From Cordilura impudica (taxonomy: Eukaryota > Arthropoda > Insecta > Diptera > Scathophagidae), in NCBI GenBank assembly GCA_963682025.1, contig OY821517.1, positions 52,526,162 to 52,590,161 on the forward strand: 64,000 nucleotides of DNA, written 5' to 3'. The notes under the pieces are model-generated. The model ran no database searches and had not been told where the DNA came from. It was given only the letters and a program-made list of their open reading frames with translations. Position 1 is the stretch's first letter. Every line of letters starts with the position of its first letter. The position numbers were made by a program, and so were the translations under genes. Of this stretch, positions 23,095 to 33,781 are shown one piece after another.

Positions 23095-24055
23095 GTGAAT
23101 ATGAATTCAAACAATAAGTACAGATGCATTAAAATATCTAATAAGTGTTGCGCTTCGCTTCGTAAAATAGGTGAGAACGAGGCTGCAAATATAATTGAGT
23201 ATTTTCCAGCTGTCGCCAACATTCATTGTAGCCGTATTTGCGAAACTTGCCGGAATACACTGAGAAAAGCGCGCAGTCGTAATGAGTCCAACGTGGAGCA
23301 GAATGAAGTCTCAAATTATTTACCAATAACGCCCAGCGATGAAATTAGCGAAGAATTGAATGAACTTCCAACTTGTACCAGACGTAATGCAAATATCGAA
23401 AGCAACGAACTCATTGAAAATATAAATGATCACATTATTCCTCATCTACCAAACCAAATGACGCCTCTTAAAAGGAAATATATCAAACGAGATGCATACA
23501 GAAATAGAAAATCAGTGCAAATTTTGGAAAATATAGCAGATTCACTTGGAGCTGATCCATTATCTGATTTGTTAGCGCAACTTGAAAACGTCAAAGCCAT
23601 TTACGAAGAAATTTTGCAAAACATCAAATATCAAATAGAGAACAGCTCAAATCTTTTGGAAAAGCAAAAACTTTTATCTCTCTTACCAATCAATATGAGT
23701 CACGCAGAAATTAAAGATCGTTTTGGGGATGATATATCTCACGATTGTATCAAAAAAAGTAAAGATATCCAAAGGAATAAAACGAAGTTTGCAGAGGTGC
23801 TCGAAATTATAGTATTGCAAATAAAAATGAAATCCAGACAACGAGGCAACTCTATCACTGGGCATCAGAAACATATAAGACCACCATACAAGTTGCTTAC
23901 GCAGATGCTGACGAATACAAAAACGTTAAAGAAAAGCTATTTTCAAGATATAAAGAAGCTCAAACTATAACAGGAACTCAAGGCTTTCATTCATTCATTC
24001 CAATAAATGAAACTTTTGTACATGTGCGCAGATATTCTGACTGTACCAAATTTTA
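23095..24055 (+). pseudogene. Unidentified protein of the long-TIR transposon (frameshifted)
   Basis: The frame 23095-23970 encodes 291 residues. A Cys-rich N-terminus (KCCASLRKIG, HCSRICETCRNTLRKARSRN) looks like a zinc-binding module. An acidic linker follows, then a basic patch (PLKRKYIKRDAYRNR), a helical segment, and a second conserved-looking block (LSLLPINMSHAEIKDRFGDD). Near 23865-23880 a shift of frame gives a continuation, WASETYKTTIQVAYADADEY to about 24055, ending RRYSDCTKF. It is the only gene of the element other than the nested hAT, so it is probably the element's own transposase or a DNA-binding accessory. I cannot name its superfamily, and no DDE triad is visible. Confidence 0.55.
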
Positions 24056-24719
24056 GCAGCGCAAAATTTCTTACAAATAATTAACTTAAAAAAAACGTAA
24101 ATAAAATAAAACACAAATTAATAAAAACTTGGCAAATAATATAAACAATTGTTGATGGTTTTTTATTTGTAAACATTTCAAAAATTTTAGAATTGTTGAA
24201 CTATTTTGTAAATGTGTAAGAATGTACGGTACGTATTACTACTTAAAAAATTATATAAAAAAAACTAAAAAAGAACCCATTTTACTTTTTGGATATGGTA
24301 TAAGTGAAGGATAAACCTTTCTAAAAAAATAATACACTGTAAAAAAAACCCTTGATCTTTTTGGTTTTTTCGTTATTTAAAATTTTCTTTTTGTTATAAA
24401 ATTTTTTACAGTGTATTTCTTTTTTCAAACGTGTCATAAAGCCTGTTAAAATGTCTTTTTAATGATACCAAGATCATGGAAATCGGTTCAGCCGATTCTG
24501 AGTTATTGCATTTTAAATGGAGCACTTTTCGACCATTTTCGCGTTTTTTCGAAAACTTCCCACTGTGCCACGCCCAAAAAAATCGCAAAACAGTCATTTA
24601 TAAAAATGAGGGTTTGTTTGTATTGATCAAATTTAGCTATGAACAAAATTTCATCGATATCTGAGGTGGTCGGGTTCAAAATTTCAGTTTTATCTTGATT
24701 TTTAAATGAAATTCATCAT

Positions 24720-26516
24720 ATATGAGAGATAACAAGCTTCCTTTGCAGCCTCTGTTAAAGCCACATATTCCGCCTCTGCACTAGATGTGGCGATTACCTT
24801 TTGTTTTCTGGATTCCCAAGAAATGACTCCACCTGCGAAAATAAAACAAAATCCAGTTTGTGATTTTCTATCATTTACATCCTGCGCCCAATTGGCATCA
24901 ACAAAGCCCCCTATTTCTAAACCTGTTTTATTATATGTTAATACTGAGTCTTTGGTCGAATTAAGATATTTTATAATATGTAGTGCAGCGTTTAGATGCT
25001 GCTTTCTGGGATCTTGTGAAAATTGGGAAAGCAAGTTAACGCTGCATGTTATATCTGGACAACTATATAAAGATAAATATAGCAAAGATCCAATAATTTC
25101 CTGATAGTAAGTTTGGTTAATTTTGTCTGCCTCTCCAGAAATTGTTGGTTCTTTGTCTAATTTTAATTTAGCTTGCATTGGAATTTTAACTGATTTTGAA
25201 TTTTCTAAACCATATTTCGAAACAATATTTGAAATATATCCAGGTTGTGATATTGAAAGCGTTCCTTTTCCAACATTAATTTCTAAACCAATGCAATGTT
25301 TTGGTTCCAAAAGATCTCGAATTTCAAACTTTTCTTGTAGTTTAATTACAAATGTTTCTGTGTAATTATCGTCGTTTGAAGCTATGACTATATCATCAAC
25401 ATAAAGTGCCACCATCATTGTTCTATTCTATGATTGAGTAAAATAAATGCATTGATCATATTTTGATTGATTTAATCCAAATTGTTTAATTATTGCATCA
25501 ATCCTTTTAAACCACTGCCTTCCAGCTTGTTTTAAACCATAGATAGCCTTTTCTAATTTGCAGACTTGATTCTTAGTTTTCTCCTGAATGAATCCTTCTG
25601 GTTGCTCCATAAATATTTCTTCGTCCAAATCACCGTTTAAAAATGCTGTGGATACGTCCAACTGCCGAAGTTTTAAAACATTCTCAACAACTAGAGCATA
25701 TATTAAACGAAGTGAACTTTGACGTATGACAGGAGCAAATGTATCCAAATAGTCAACACCTAACTGCTGTGTATAGCCTTTGGCGACTAGTCTAGCTTTT
25801 CTTTTTTCTATTGTTCCATCTGGTCTATATTTCGATTTCAATACCCATTTGCATCCTACGGGTTTTCGGCCTTGTGGTAAGTCAGTTAATTTCCACGTCC
25901 CATTTTTCATAAGAGAGTTGTATTCATCCAGTATCGCGCTATGCCACTCGTTGCTGTCATTTGAAGATAAAGCTTCTTTTAACGTTTTTGGATCATCATG
26001 TTTTTCTTTAATAGAATTTGTTATTTCTTGACTTTTACCGAATGTCCAAGACCTCAATCTCTGTTTAATAGAATTTACAGGAATTTCAATGTTATGACCT
26101 AAACCAGCATCATCTATTTCTTGTACTCTTGAGTAATTTTCGTCCTTTTCGGTACTTGTCAGATCATTTTTATTTGATGTGTCTTCAAAAACACCTTCCG
26201 ACTCATCGTCATTCATTTCAGCATTCGATATTTCAGATACGCTTTTATATTGGAAATTGTAAAACCCATCGCCATTTGATTTATTTTCGTTATCATTTCT
26301 ATAAAGCTCGTGTTCTAAAAATTTGACGTCTCTACTTTTGATGACAAGTTTGGAACCTGCTTGCCATAATCTGTAGGCTTTTGATTCATCTGAATATCCG
26401 ACAAGATAAAATTGGTGACTTCTAGCTTCCCACTTTGATTTGTTTGGTTTTTTTATCCAACACAAACGATTTACAGCCAATCTGGCGCAAATGACTAACT
26501 GAAGGCATTTTTCCAA
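24720..26516 (-). pseudogene. copia reverse transcriptase and RNase H (N-terminal part)
   Basis: Reverse-transcriptase landmarks run in order: TWKLTDLPQGRKPVGCKWVL, KARLVAKGYTQQLGVDYLDT, FAPVIRQSSLR, QLDVSTAFLNGDLDEEIFMEQP (first catalytic aspartate), KAIYGLKQAGRQW and LYVDDIVIAS (catalytic DD). RNase H then begins, with QTGFCFIFAGGVISWESRKQ and SSAEAEYVALTEAAKEACYL. A single in-frame TAG at about 25425 separates two otherwise continuous frames. The sequence is cut by the long-TIR transposon at 24719 and resumes at 18162. Confidence 0.93.
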
Positions 26517-27140
26517 ACCACATTTCTTCCGGTGTTTTATTAGTGTTTAGAAGTGTTGGACAACGATTTCTGATATACGCAGCAGTATGAACAAGTTCTG
26601 CCCACAAGCATTGAGGTAGATTCGCTTCTAGCATAAGACATCTAGCCATTTCCACTAATGTGCGATTCATTCGCTCGGCTACTCCATTTTGCTGAGTTGT
26701 GTATTCTGCCGTCAATTGTCGCTTTATACCATTATTCTTTAAGAAATTTGAAAATTCGTGTGATGTTAATTCACGGGCGTTGTCACTACGAATTAGTTTA
26801 ATCTTTTTACCAGTCTCGTTTTCTGCTTGCTTCATGAAATCTTTAAATGCTCGCAGGTACATATCTTTTGTTCTAAGAAAAACCACGAATACTTTCCTCG
26901 AAAAATCGTCAATAAACGTAGCAAAATAGATTTTTCTATTCAAGGATTCAACCCTCATGGGTCCACATAAATCAGTGTGTATCAGACCACGAATACAGGC
27001 GATACAATTTAAGTGATTTTTTCTAAATTTTGGCAAGCCAACTACCATTTTCTCTGTTTGTAACTGTCCTAACTTTTTCAAATTCAAGTGCCCGTATCTT
27101 TTATTCCGAAGTTCTACATTGTTGCCTGCACATTGTTCAA
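26422..27140 (-). pseudogene. copia integrase
   Basis: The core is clear: GLIHTDLCGPM (first D), FIDDFSRKVFVVFLRTKD, LIRSDNARELTSHEF (second D) and TTQQNGVAERMNRTLVEMAR (E). The preceding HHCC zinc domain is damaged: KRYGHLN and CIACIRG are present but the first histidine of the usual W-H-x-R-x-G-H-L pattern is replaced. Entry from the protease frame requires a frameshift near 27120-27145, and the exit overlaps the reverse-transcriptase frame at 26516-26422. Integrates cDNA in family members; here a relic. Confidence 0.9.
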
Positions 27141-28303
27141 GTTCCTGGGAAATTTGTGTGCATTTTTCATTAATATCAACATTTTTGGCTGATTTAACAA
27201 TAAAAAGGCCATTATCCTTAAAAGCTTCAATAATTTTAAGACATCTTTCAAAATTCGAGCGCTATTCACCGCCATTACCACGTTACAACCACTTTCTGTT
27301 GCTTTGCCAGTGGATATCAAATTACATCGTAAGTCAGGGATATACAAAGTGTTGTATAGGTGCACTTTTTTCATTAAATTATCAACTTCTACATTGAGTT
27401 CTACTGTGCCAATCCCATGAACGCTAAGTTCCTTTTTATCTGCTAATTGAACTTTTCCACAATATGAAGTGTCTATTGATATGAATCGTGCAGATAAACT
27501 ACACATGTGTGAAGTTGCTCCACTATCAATGCACCAGCTATCAAATTTAGTTGAGTTTACGGACTGGACAGTATCTAAATTGATATTATCTGCGGTTACT
27601 ATGAACCCTGCGTGGTTTTCTACGCAATTCAACTTGTCTTTGTTTGAACTAACTCTACAGTTTTTAGCCATATGGCCTTTTTTCCCACATCGATGACAAT
27701 TATAAGGAAAATATGAATTGGACGTACCTTCTTTTTCCATTTTCTTGTTACCTTGCCAATTCTTCTTCAAAAAATTTCGGTTGACCTTCATTGCTATATT
27801 TTCTGTTACTTTTTCTTCATTTTTGTCTCCAATTTCCAGTAATCTTGCTCGTAGCGTTGTCAACCCCGGAAAATCATTTGCAGTGTCCACCGCAGCTTTA
27901 ATTGGATTGAATTTGGTTGATAAGGCATCCAGTAGCAAAACAATAAGCAAGTCTTCGTCTAACTTAACATCCATCTCGGACAGACATGAAATACACATGT
28001 CAAATTCAATTAAAAATTGTGTAATAGTTTGATTATCACCCATTCTTAAATTTAATAACTTACGGTATGATTCTGCCTTGCGTCTCATAGACTTACGATT
28101 ATAGGTTTCTTCTAGATATTTCCATATTTCTTGTGACGTCTTGAAATTTTTTTACTATCGATAATGCAATAAGGATCTCTGCTCTGGCATCCAAGTCCTT
28201 GTCGATAAATTCGGTTCTTGTGCAAAATGGCCTCAATTTGAGCCTTCCAAGTTCCGTAATTCGATCCATTAAAACGAGGGATCTTCCCAGTGTGTGTCGT
28301 CAT
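27114..28303 (-). pseudogene. copia gag and aspartic protease
   Basis: Starts MTTHTGKIPRFNGSNYGTWK at 28303, the usual copia Gag N-terminus. Frameshifts near 28215 and 28150 break it. The frame then continues with EIWKYLEETYNRKSMRRKAE into RKLLNLRMGDNQTITQFLIE. A CCHC zinc knuckle (CHRCGKKGHMAKNC, about 27690-27655) and the retropepsin motif WCIDSGATSHMC (about 27545-27510) follow. Gag would package RNA, and the protease would cleave the polyprotein. Confidence 0.9.
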
Positions 28304-28445
28304 ATTTTTAGCTTCAAATTTATTTTTATCTGCCCTTATGTAACAGCTTCCAGATCAATGTGTTACCACTTCAAAATTCCACCAAATTGAATTAGCCTTC
28401 GTTTTACACTTCTTAAATATTTTATAATACTTCGTCTTCCTGTTA

Positions 28446-28464
28446 TGGTCCTGGGCCCATAACC
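28446..28464 (-). promoter_or_regulatory. copia primer-binding site
   Basis: On the minus strand GGTTATGGGCCCAGGACCA lies directly after the 5' LTR end. Drosophila copia uses a similar GGTTATGGGCCCAG site, primed by a fragment of initiator-Met tRNA; that is from memory of the family. Confidence 0.7.
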
Positions 28465-28608
28465 TATTGTTTTATTAATATTCAAATGAAACAATCTATT
28501 TAAGAATGTGTATATAAATTGATGTTGTTTTATTAACAGTTCAAATTGAAGTAAGGAAAAAATGAAAAATATTTATAACTACAAATTCAATGAACAATAT
28601 GTTTCTTA
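28465..28608 (-). repeat. copia 5' LTR, truncated (144 bp)
   Basis: Nearly identical to 17665-17808 of the 3' LTR but lacking the first ~60 bp (the TGTTGTTATATAC end). The foldback arm sequence beginning GCGAG follows at 28609. Alignment with the left foldback arm suggests that some target sequence was deleted here too, which would explain why no clean 5-bp duplication is visible. Confidence 0.8.
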
Positions 28609-28912
28609 GCGAGTTTTTATTCGATTTTGAAGCTGTGTAGCTTTTTGAAAAAATAATTTAGTGCTGATATCGATTCATATAACAACTTGGCGAAAAAATT
28701 AAACTATGGAACTAAATTTTCGTAAAATTTGAAAAAAAAATCATATTTTCCCCATATAAACACACCTGAAATTTTCAGCCGCGTTGAGGCACCTCTAATT
28801 TTTTTTTTTGATTGACCCAAAACTTTCTCAGTTTTTTTGCTTAGGAGGTGAGACTTTAAATTCGAAAATTGTTTTTCCCTCCATATAAAGAAAGAACATC
28901 CTAATGTACATA

Positions 28913-29274
28913 TCTATAATATTTATAGGCTAGGCGATTTCTTGTGACCGATGTTTTGTTCTACCGTTTTATCCCGATTTTAACCAAATGTACATTGTTT
29001 GAAAGGTATTTCTTTTAGCTGGTCACCAGATTTACAGATTTTTAATATTTTTTTTTCTTTATTTTGAGTAAATTGCATTTAAAGTTTCTACTAACACATA
29101 CATAAAATTATACATATGCTATGTGCGTTTTATTAAATTTGTTAATGTGTTTGTTAATGAGTTTGTTATCTTCATTCACAATAAACCATAAAAGTGTTGG
29201 TTTATGAATTGGCTAAGTTGAAAAAGAAGCTGCCTAGAAATTGCACTCGAATTTCGAACGCTGGAATCTGCTAG
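28913..29274 (+). mobile_element. Non-autonomous Helitron-like element, family A (copy 3)
   Basis: Begins TCTATAATATTTATAGGCTA after an A and ends GAATCTGCTAG before a T. The subterminal hairpin CTCGAATTTCGA is slightly degraded (CTCGAATTTCGAACG). 362 bp. It starts one base after the outer target duplication of the 14-kb foldback nest. Confidence 0.85.
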
Positions 29275-30303
29275 TTAAACTAATTTGAAGAGTCGCGGAA
29301 AAAATGGGCGGGATCGGAACAATGGGTAAAGTAATGTAATATAGAAAGCCTTGGAACTTTGTGCGAGTTCCTAAGTTATTAATGTGAGTAATCGGCATGG
29401 CATCCCACATACAAAGTAAATATATTTAATTAGGTTATAAGTTATCAATGTTAGTACTGGGAAAAGGGCGTTTCACCCCCACATTTAATATATAATATCA
29501 TATAACTGGAGTACTATACTAGAACCTTAGTACTTTAGGAGTTTTCCTGAGTTTATAAGTTATTAATGTGAGTAGTTGCCAAAAAATGGGTGAGATCGGA
29601 CCAATCGGCGTGTGAGCTCCTATGCAAAAAATATGAAGTACTATGAAAATTAAAATCTTAAATCTTTTGACAAGTACATTAATTACCAATGTGAGTAGTA
29701 GTGGAAAATATGTGTGGAATCGCTAATATCAAAAATCGCCAAAATCAAAAATCATAAAAACCAAAATTCACCAAAATCAAAAAACATACAAAAATAAAAA
29801 TAATCGAAGTTAAAAATCGCCAAAATCCGAAAATCGCGAATAATAAAAATCGCCGAAATAAAAAATCGTCAGAACCGAAAATCGCGAATAACAAAAAATC
29901 AAAATCGAAATCAAATTGAAAAAAAATCGCCAAAATCAAAAATCCCAAAAAATAATAATCGCCAAAGATAAAAATCGCCAAAATTTAAAGCCACCAAAAT
30001 CTAATCGAAGTTAAAAATTGCCAAAATCCGAAAATCGCGAATAATAAAAATCGCCAAAATCAAAAATCGTCAGAACCGAAAATCGCGAATAACAAAAAAT
30101 CAAAATCGAAATCAAATTGAAAAAAAATCGCCAAAATCAAAAATCGCAAAAAATAATAATCGCCAAAGATAAAAATCGCCAAAATTAAAAGCCACCAAAA
30201 TCTGAAATCGCCATAAATAAATAAAATTGTTTCCTACAAAATCTATTCCCAGTTTTCTAATTCGTTATGATGGCTGTAGCGAAGCGCATCGGGTTACAGC
30301 TAG
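29275..30303 (+). mobile_element. Helitron-like element, family B, with internal minisatellite (copy 1)
   Basis: Ends GCGCATCGGGTTACAGCTAG followed by T. A short GCGAAGCGC hairpin and a GCTGTA/TACAGC pair precede CTAG. The 5' half holds units containing AAGTTATTAATGTGAGTA and GGGCGGGATCGGA. The 3' half (29715-30230) is a degenerate array of AAAATCGCCAAAATC units, including a near-exact duplication of ~180 bp (29800-29990 repeated at 30002-30195). The 5' limit is uncertain. An inverted relative lies at 43690-44535. Confidence 0.65.
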
Positions 30304-31290
30304 TAAGTATATAAATATGAGAAAGCTCCCAGAATAACCCGACAAAGAAACACAACAAATTTGGGAAACATTTTCTGTATTTCTTAACATAATTTTCTTT
30401 TTAAATCGACATGCTTTTCGCAGCGATATTCAATAGCTTGATACCCTGTTTATAGTAAGAAATGTTTAACTCCTTCAAATAGCCATCAACAGCAGTGTCC
30501 ATCTCTATTGTGGCAAATCGTTTAATTTTCAAGTTTGGGAAGAGAAAAGAATCCGAGAAAGCCAAATCTGGCGAATAAGGTGCGTGACAAGTAGAACTTT
30601 AATTCATGGATTTTGGTTGTCGCAATATTGGATGTGTGAACTACTGAATTATTTTGATGAAACAACACTTGCTTTTTCGCTAAATGCGGCCTTTTTCCTT
30701 CCTTGCAAACGATTCTCCCATTTCAGTCCACTATTTTGCCAGTTCCTTAATCTCAGTTGTGAAGTGGTAGACCCATATCTCATCCATGGTTACGAATCGA
30801 TGCAAAACTTCGGCCTTATTGCAGTGAAACATCGCCTAACACTTAACTGAAACATCTTCACGACGCTGCTTTTGTCCTCTTGTTCTCTTGTTTTCTTCGA
30901 TTAATATGCGATATATTGCATTTTTTGAAATGCCTCTCATTTCAACTAGCTCACGCATTTTCAGTCGACCATCATGTAATACCATTTTGTGGATTTTCCT
31001 AACCATTTCTGGTCGACCAGTTGGTCGACCACTAAGGTGTTCGCCTTGGCAGCTAGTAAGACCTTGTTTAAACTCTTTCACTCAATATTTTATAGTCGTA
31101 AACGAAGGAGTAGACTCCCCCAGAAGAGAATCTACCCCGGCTTTAATAGTTGTTGATCTGAGACCTTTCGAAAGAAAGTATTGAATTACATAACGGTGAC
31201 CAAATTTTTCAATGTTTACAAATTCCCAGAGATTGTTTACTTTGATGACTCGACAAAAGAAAATAGTAAACAACGTGGCGCCATGGAACT
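30304..31290 (-). pseudogene. mariner (DD34D) transposase remnant
   Basis: Minus-strand frames give IEKFGHRYVIQYFLSKGL and VDSLLGESTPSFTTIKY (about 31230-31085), then SGRPTGRPEMVRKIHKMV, KMRELVEMRGISKNAIYRIL (the second helix-turn-helix), FVTMDEIWVYHFTTE (first D) and a degraded SPDLAFSDSFLFPNLK near 30555-30590 (third D region). Multiple stops and deletions break the gene. It is a different subfamily from the two intact mariners in the window. Terminal repeats were not identified, so the limits are approximate. Confidence 0.8.
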
Positions 31291-31420
31291 AAAAACATAT
31301 GTTTTAGAAGGTTGCCACTTTTCGGCAAAGTAATTTTTCTCAAACTGCTGTCGCCAGCTATACGTCATGTTGGGTTGGTTGTTACACCCCTCGTAGTTTT
31401 TTTGTGTAATTATTTTGTAC

Positions 31421-31620
31421 AGGATGTGCCACACCCACATGTGGTATGTCGCCCGCCTTTTTGTCTCAACCTATCTCACAGAGATAGAACTCTACATATG
31501 TGATGATATATGTTTACTTTGAAAGGGACATGTCACGCCCTCTTAATCTTAATTCGATAGCTTTTATGATTCCGGAGGTCTTTCGTAACATGTAAAGAAT
31601 GAAAGAATGAAATTTAAGAA
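31421..31620 (-). repeat. Helitron family-B-like fragment
   Basis: GTGCCACACCCACATGTGGT and GTCGCCCGCCTTTTTGTC resemble the inverted B copy at 44430-44470 (GTGCCACGCCCATTGGTCAG, GCCGCCCATTTTTGTTC). It lies just beyond the decayed mariner, which may have inserted between two B-type segments. Confidence 0.45.
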
Positions 31621-31704
31621 TATTAAAAAGAACTACTATTTCGTTACTTAAGGTAGAGCAATTTTTTCAGTAGAGCAATTTTTTCGAGAAAAAATATAAA
31701 AAAA

Positions 31705-32350
31705 GTAAGATATTTATAGACGGTCTAGACCTACTATGTGATACCCATGCGCTTAGAGAATTGGTCTTCGGTCCATCTAATTGGGTATAGCAAATAATCA
31801 TGAACCACGTGGAATTTTTTTGTTAATTTTTTGCCTGCAGATCTGAAAATGTTTATATCGGATGTTATATTTTTATGGGGAATAGGTCGAAAAATGGACA
31901 GATCCTTATCATATTTGGTAAGGTCACTTATTTTTTGCAAAAACATATACAAACTAAATTTGAAAAAAATCTGTGTAATATTTTTGTTTTTTGATTGATT
32001 TAAGTGAAGATCGGGAAGCAGCTCTATATGGGGCCTATGACTAAGAATTGCCCTATAGGGTTTATTTTTGGACTATGATTATTGAATATATATATGATAA
32101 TTGGATCTTGGGGACTAGGTCTGATCATGCCCCGATTTTCACCAATTTCAAAATCGTTCGCCCTATTGCCGATATATGGACACACAGACGGACAGACAGA
32201 TGGACAGACGCACATCGCTAAATCGATTCAGAAAGTGATCCTGAGTCGATCGGTATAATAAAAGATGGGACTAGGTCAAATATTTTTGTTAGCTACAAAC
32301 ATCAGCACAAAGTCATTATTCCCTGATCTCATAGTGGTATAGGGCATAAA
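31705..32350 (+). repeat. C-family repeat, copy 6
   Basis: Starts at AAGTAAGATATTTATAGACGG with a decayed palindrome (GGTCTAGACC intact), contains TTAAGTGAAGATCGGGAAGC and CGGTATAATAAAAGATGGGA, and ends CATAGTGGTATAGGGCATAA. About 150 bp shorter than copy 3. It pairs tail to tail with copy 7. Confidence 0.8.
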
Positions 32351-32400
32351 AATTTTGAATTGAAATAGCTTTATCGTATTAAAATATTCTCCTTTTTTTT

Positions 32401-33120
32401 TACCCTATACTACTATGTGGAGAGGGTAAAATGACTTTGTGCTAATGTTTGTAACTATCAAAAATATTTGAGCTATACCCACCTTGTATTGTACGGATCG
32501 ACTTAGAAACAATTTCTGAATCGATTTAGTGATGTCCGTTCATCCGTCCGTCAGTCAGACAGACTGTATGTCAGTTTGTCTCTCTGGTTATCTGTCCATC
32601 GGTCTGTTGGCATCGGTCTGTTGGCCACGTAAACCTTATAATCAAATTAATATACAGGTCGCACATATGAATATATTTTGATGAATTTGCTTTATTAACC
32701 TCTGTCGGCCTTTGTGTCCATTATATGCACTAATCAGTAATCCAGAATTGGATCCTGAGGGACCATTATTAGTCATAGACTTCGCATAAATTTGATGCCC
32801 TATCTTCATTTAAATCTACCTTAAAACAAAAGTATTGCACAAATTTTTCTCAAATTTGGTTGGTACATGTTTTTTTGAAATATAAGTGGCTTCATCAAAC
32901 ATGGTCAGGATCGGTCTATTTTTCGCCATAGTCCATATAAAAATAGCATCCAATATGATCTTTTTCATATCAACAGGTAATAAATTTCTAACAATGGCAT
33001 ACAAATTTGGTTTATGCATATTTTTTTTTTATATAAAATTAGTTGGACCTAAGACCCTTTCTCTAAACATGTGGTATAGGTAATCATATAGTAGGTCTAG
33101 ACCGCCTATCACTTTCTTAA
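32401..33120 (-). repeat. C-family repeat, copy 7 (inverted neighbour of copy 6)
   Basis: Starts TACCCTATACTACTATGTGG and ends with GTAGGTCTAGACCGCCTATC and CTTTCTTAATTG. It carries GTCCGTTCATCCGTCCGTC and diverged internal segments. Only about 50 bp separates it from copy 6, so the two form a ~1.4-kb inverted repeat. Confidence 0.8.
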
Positions 33121-33584
33121 TTGTAATTAATTCATGACATGCATTGGACTTCCTTTTCACCGATTGAGGTACCTTTATAACATTAATTTTAAACTATTCA
33201 ACCGCATTTATTTTTGATGAGCCGCATTGATGAGCGGGAATAAAAAGATCTTAGTGAGAGCTAAGAACCGTCAATTAGTTTATTTGATAGACTGGCGTTT
33301 CAGCCAATTTGTGAGAGCTTGTCCTGCCGTGATGGAGATTATGTAGTGTGGTGTGGTATTTCGGTAATTATATAGGGAACTATAGTTTCCTGTTGCATAA
33401 TAGCCTTCCAAACGGTCGATTTCGAATTTGCTACTTAAATGTTCGTACGTATTGTCATAATACTGGAAGGTGACTTGCTCGTCAATATGGGATTTTTCGA
33501 ATTGGTAGGATCTGTTAAAAAATATTGGATTACGCTGAGAGTTCTACACAGTTTTCGAGAAATTTCATGAAAACAAGCTTCAAA
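33121..33584. other. Unassigned sequence
   Basis: No recognisable coding frame or repeat boundary. It includes GTAGTGTGGTGTGGTATTTC near 33345. Confidence 0.4.
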
Positions 33585-33781
33585 ACCATCCATCTGTCTG
33601 TACGTCCGTCTGTGTCTCCATGAAAACCTCGTCGTCAAACTGCATGTCGCAAATATGAATACATTTTGATGAAATTTAGTATATTAGCGGCCATAGGACA
33701 AACGCTGTTGGAATTGGTGAAACCTAGCACTCCTACAAATAACCCCCATGAGACCTACTAGAATTGCCGTATGATTCAGAT
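33585..33781 (-). repeat. C-family repeat, copy 8, 3' portion (split)
   Basis: Contains CATCTGTCTGTACGTCCGTC, CTGCATGTCGCAAATATGAA and CCCCCATGAGACCTACTAGA. The repeat continues after two insertions at 36999-37350, where the remaining 5' portion is found. Together they make one C element. Confidence 0.75.

Larger units (their letters stand above)
18163..24719. mobile_element. Long-TIR DNA transposon of unknown superfamily inside copia
   Basis: Inverted repeats of about 458 bp (18163-18620) and 482 bp (24238-24719) begin with ATGATGAATTTCAT and share many landmarks, for example GAACCCGACC, TTTTTTGGGCGTGGCACAGT and AACCGATTTCCATGATCTTG. It splits the copia RNase H coding region. Inside lie a hAT element (19016-22879) and one plus-strand gene (23095-24055). 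Without the hAT it would be about 2.7 kb. The flanking duplication could not be fixed, because short TA-rich motifs allow several readings. Not the same as any TIR family I recognise. Confidence 0.8.
17665..28608 (-). mobile_element. Ty1/copia retrotransposon, minus strand, disrupted
   Basis: Order on the minus strand: truncated 5' LTR (28608-28465), primer-binding site (28464-28446), gag with zinc knuckle and protease, integrase, reverse transcriptase with YVDD, RNase H, polypurine tract and 3' LTR (17868-17665). The integrase-before-reverse-transcriptase order is diagnostic of the Ty1/copia superfamily. A 6.5-kb DNA transposon interrupts the RNase H region (18163-24719). Several frameshifts and one internal TAG make it non-autonomous today. 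It lies inside the right arm of the foldback element. Confidence 0.92.
14883..28903. mobile_element. Foldback hAT-type element expanded by nested insertions
   Basis: Outer ends are TAGAGTGGCC (14883) and, reversed, TAGGATGTTC (28903). A perfect palindromic 8-bp repeat ATGTACAT lies at 14875-14882 and 28904-28911. The left arm is 14883-15720. The right arm is its imperfect inverted copy, now in three pieces: 16141-~16460, 17459-17664 and 28609-28903. With the insertions removed, the original element would have been about 1.6-1.7 kb and almost entirely palindromic. Matching landmarks are TTTATATGGGGAAAATATGA near 15035 against its reverse near 28742, and CGATATCAGTACTAAATTAT near 15119 against its reverse near 28650. 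No coding sequence belongs to the foldback itself. Confidence 0.8.

Noticed and set aside
24406..24664. Open frames on both strands ending near the copia break
   Set aside because: They lie in the terminal inverted repeats of the long-TIR element and are mirrored at 18347-18607.
24787..28390. Plus-strand open frames of 63-105 codons
   Set aside because: Antisense shadows of the copia polyprotein.
29745..29981. 78-codon Phe/Asp/Leu-rich open frame on the minus strand
   Set aside because: Translation of the AAAATCGCC minisatellite in the Helitron-like B element, not a gene.
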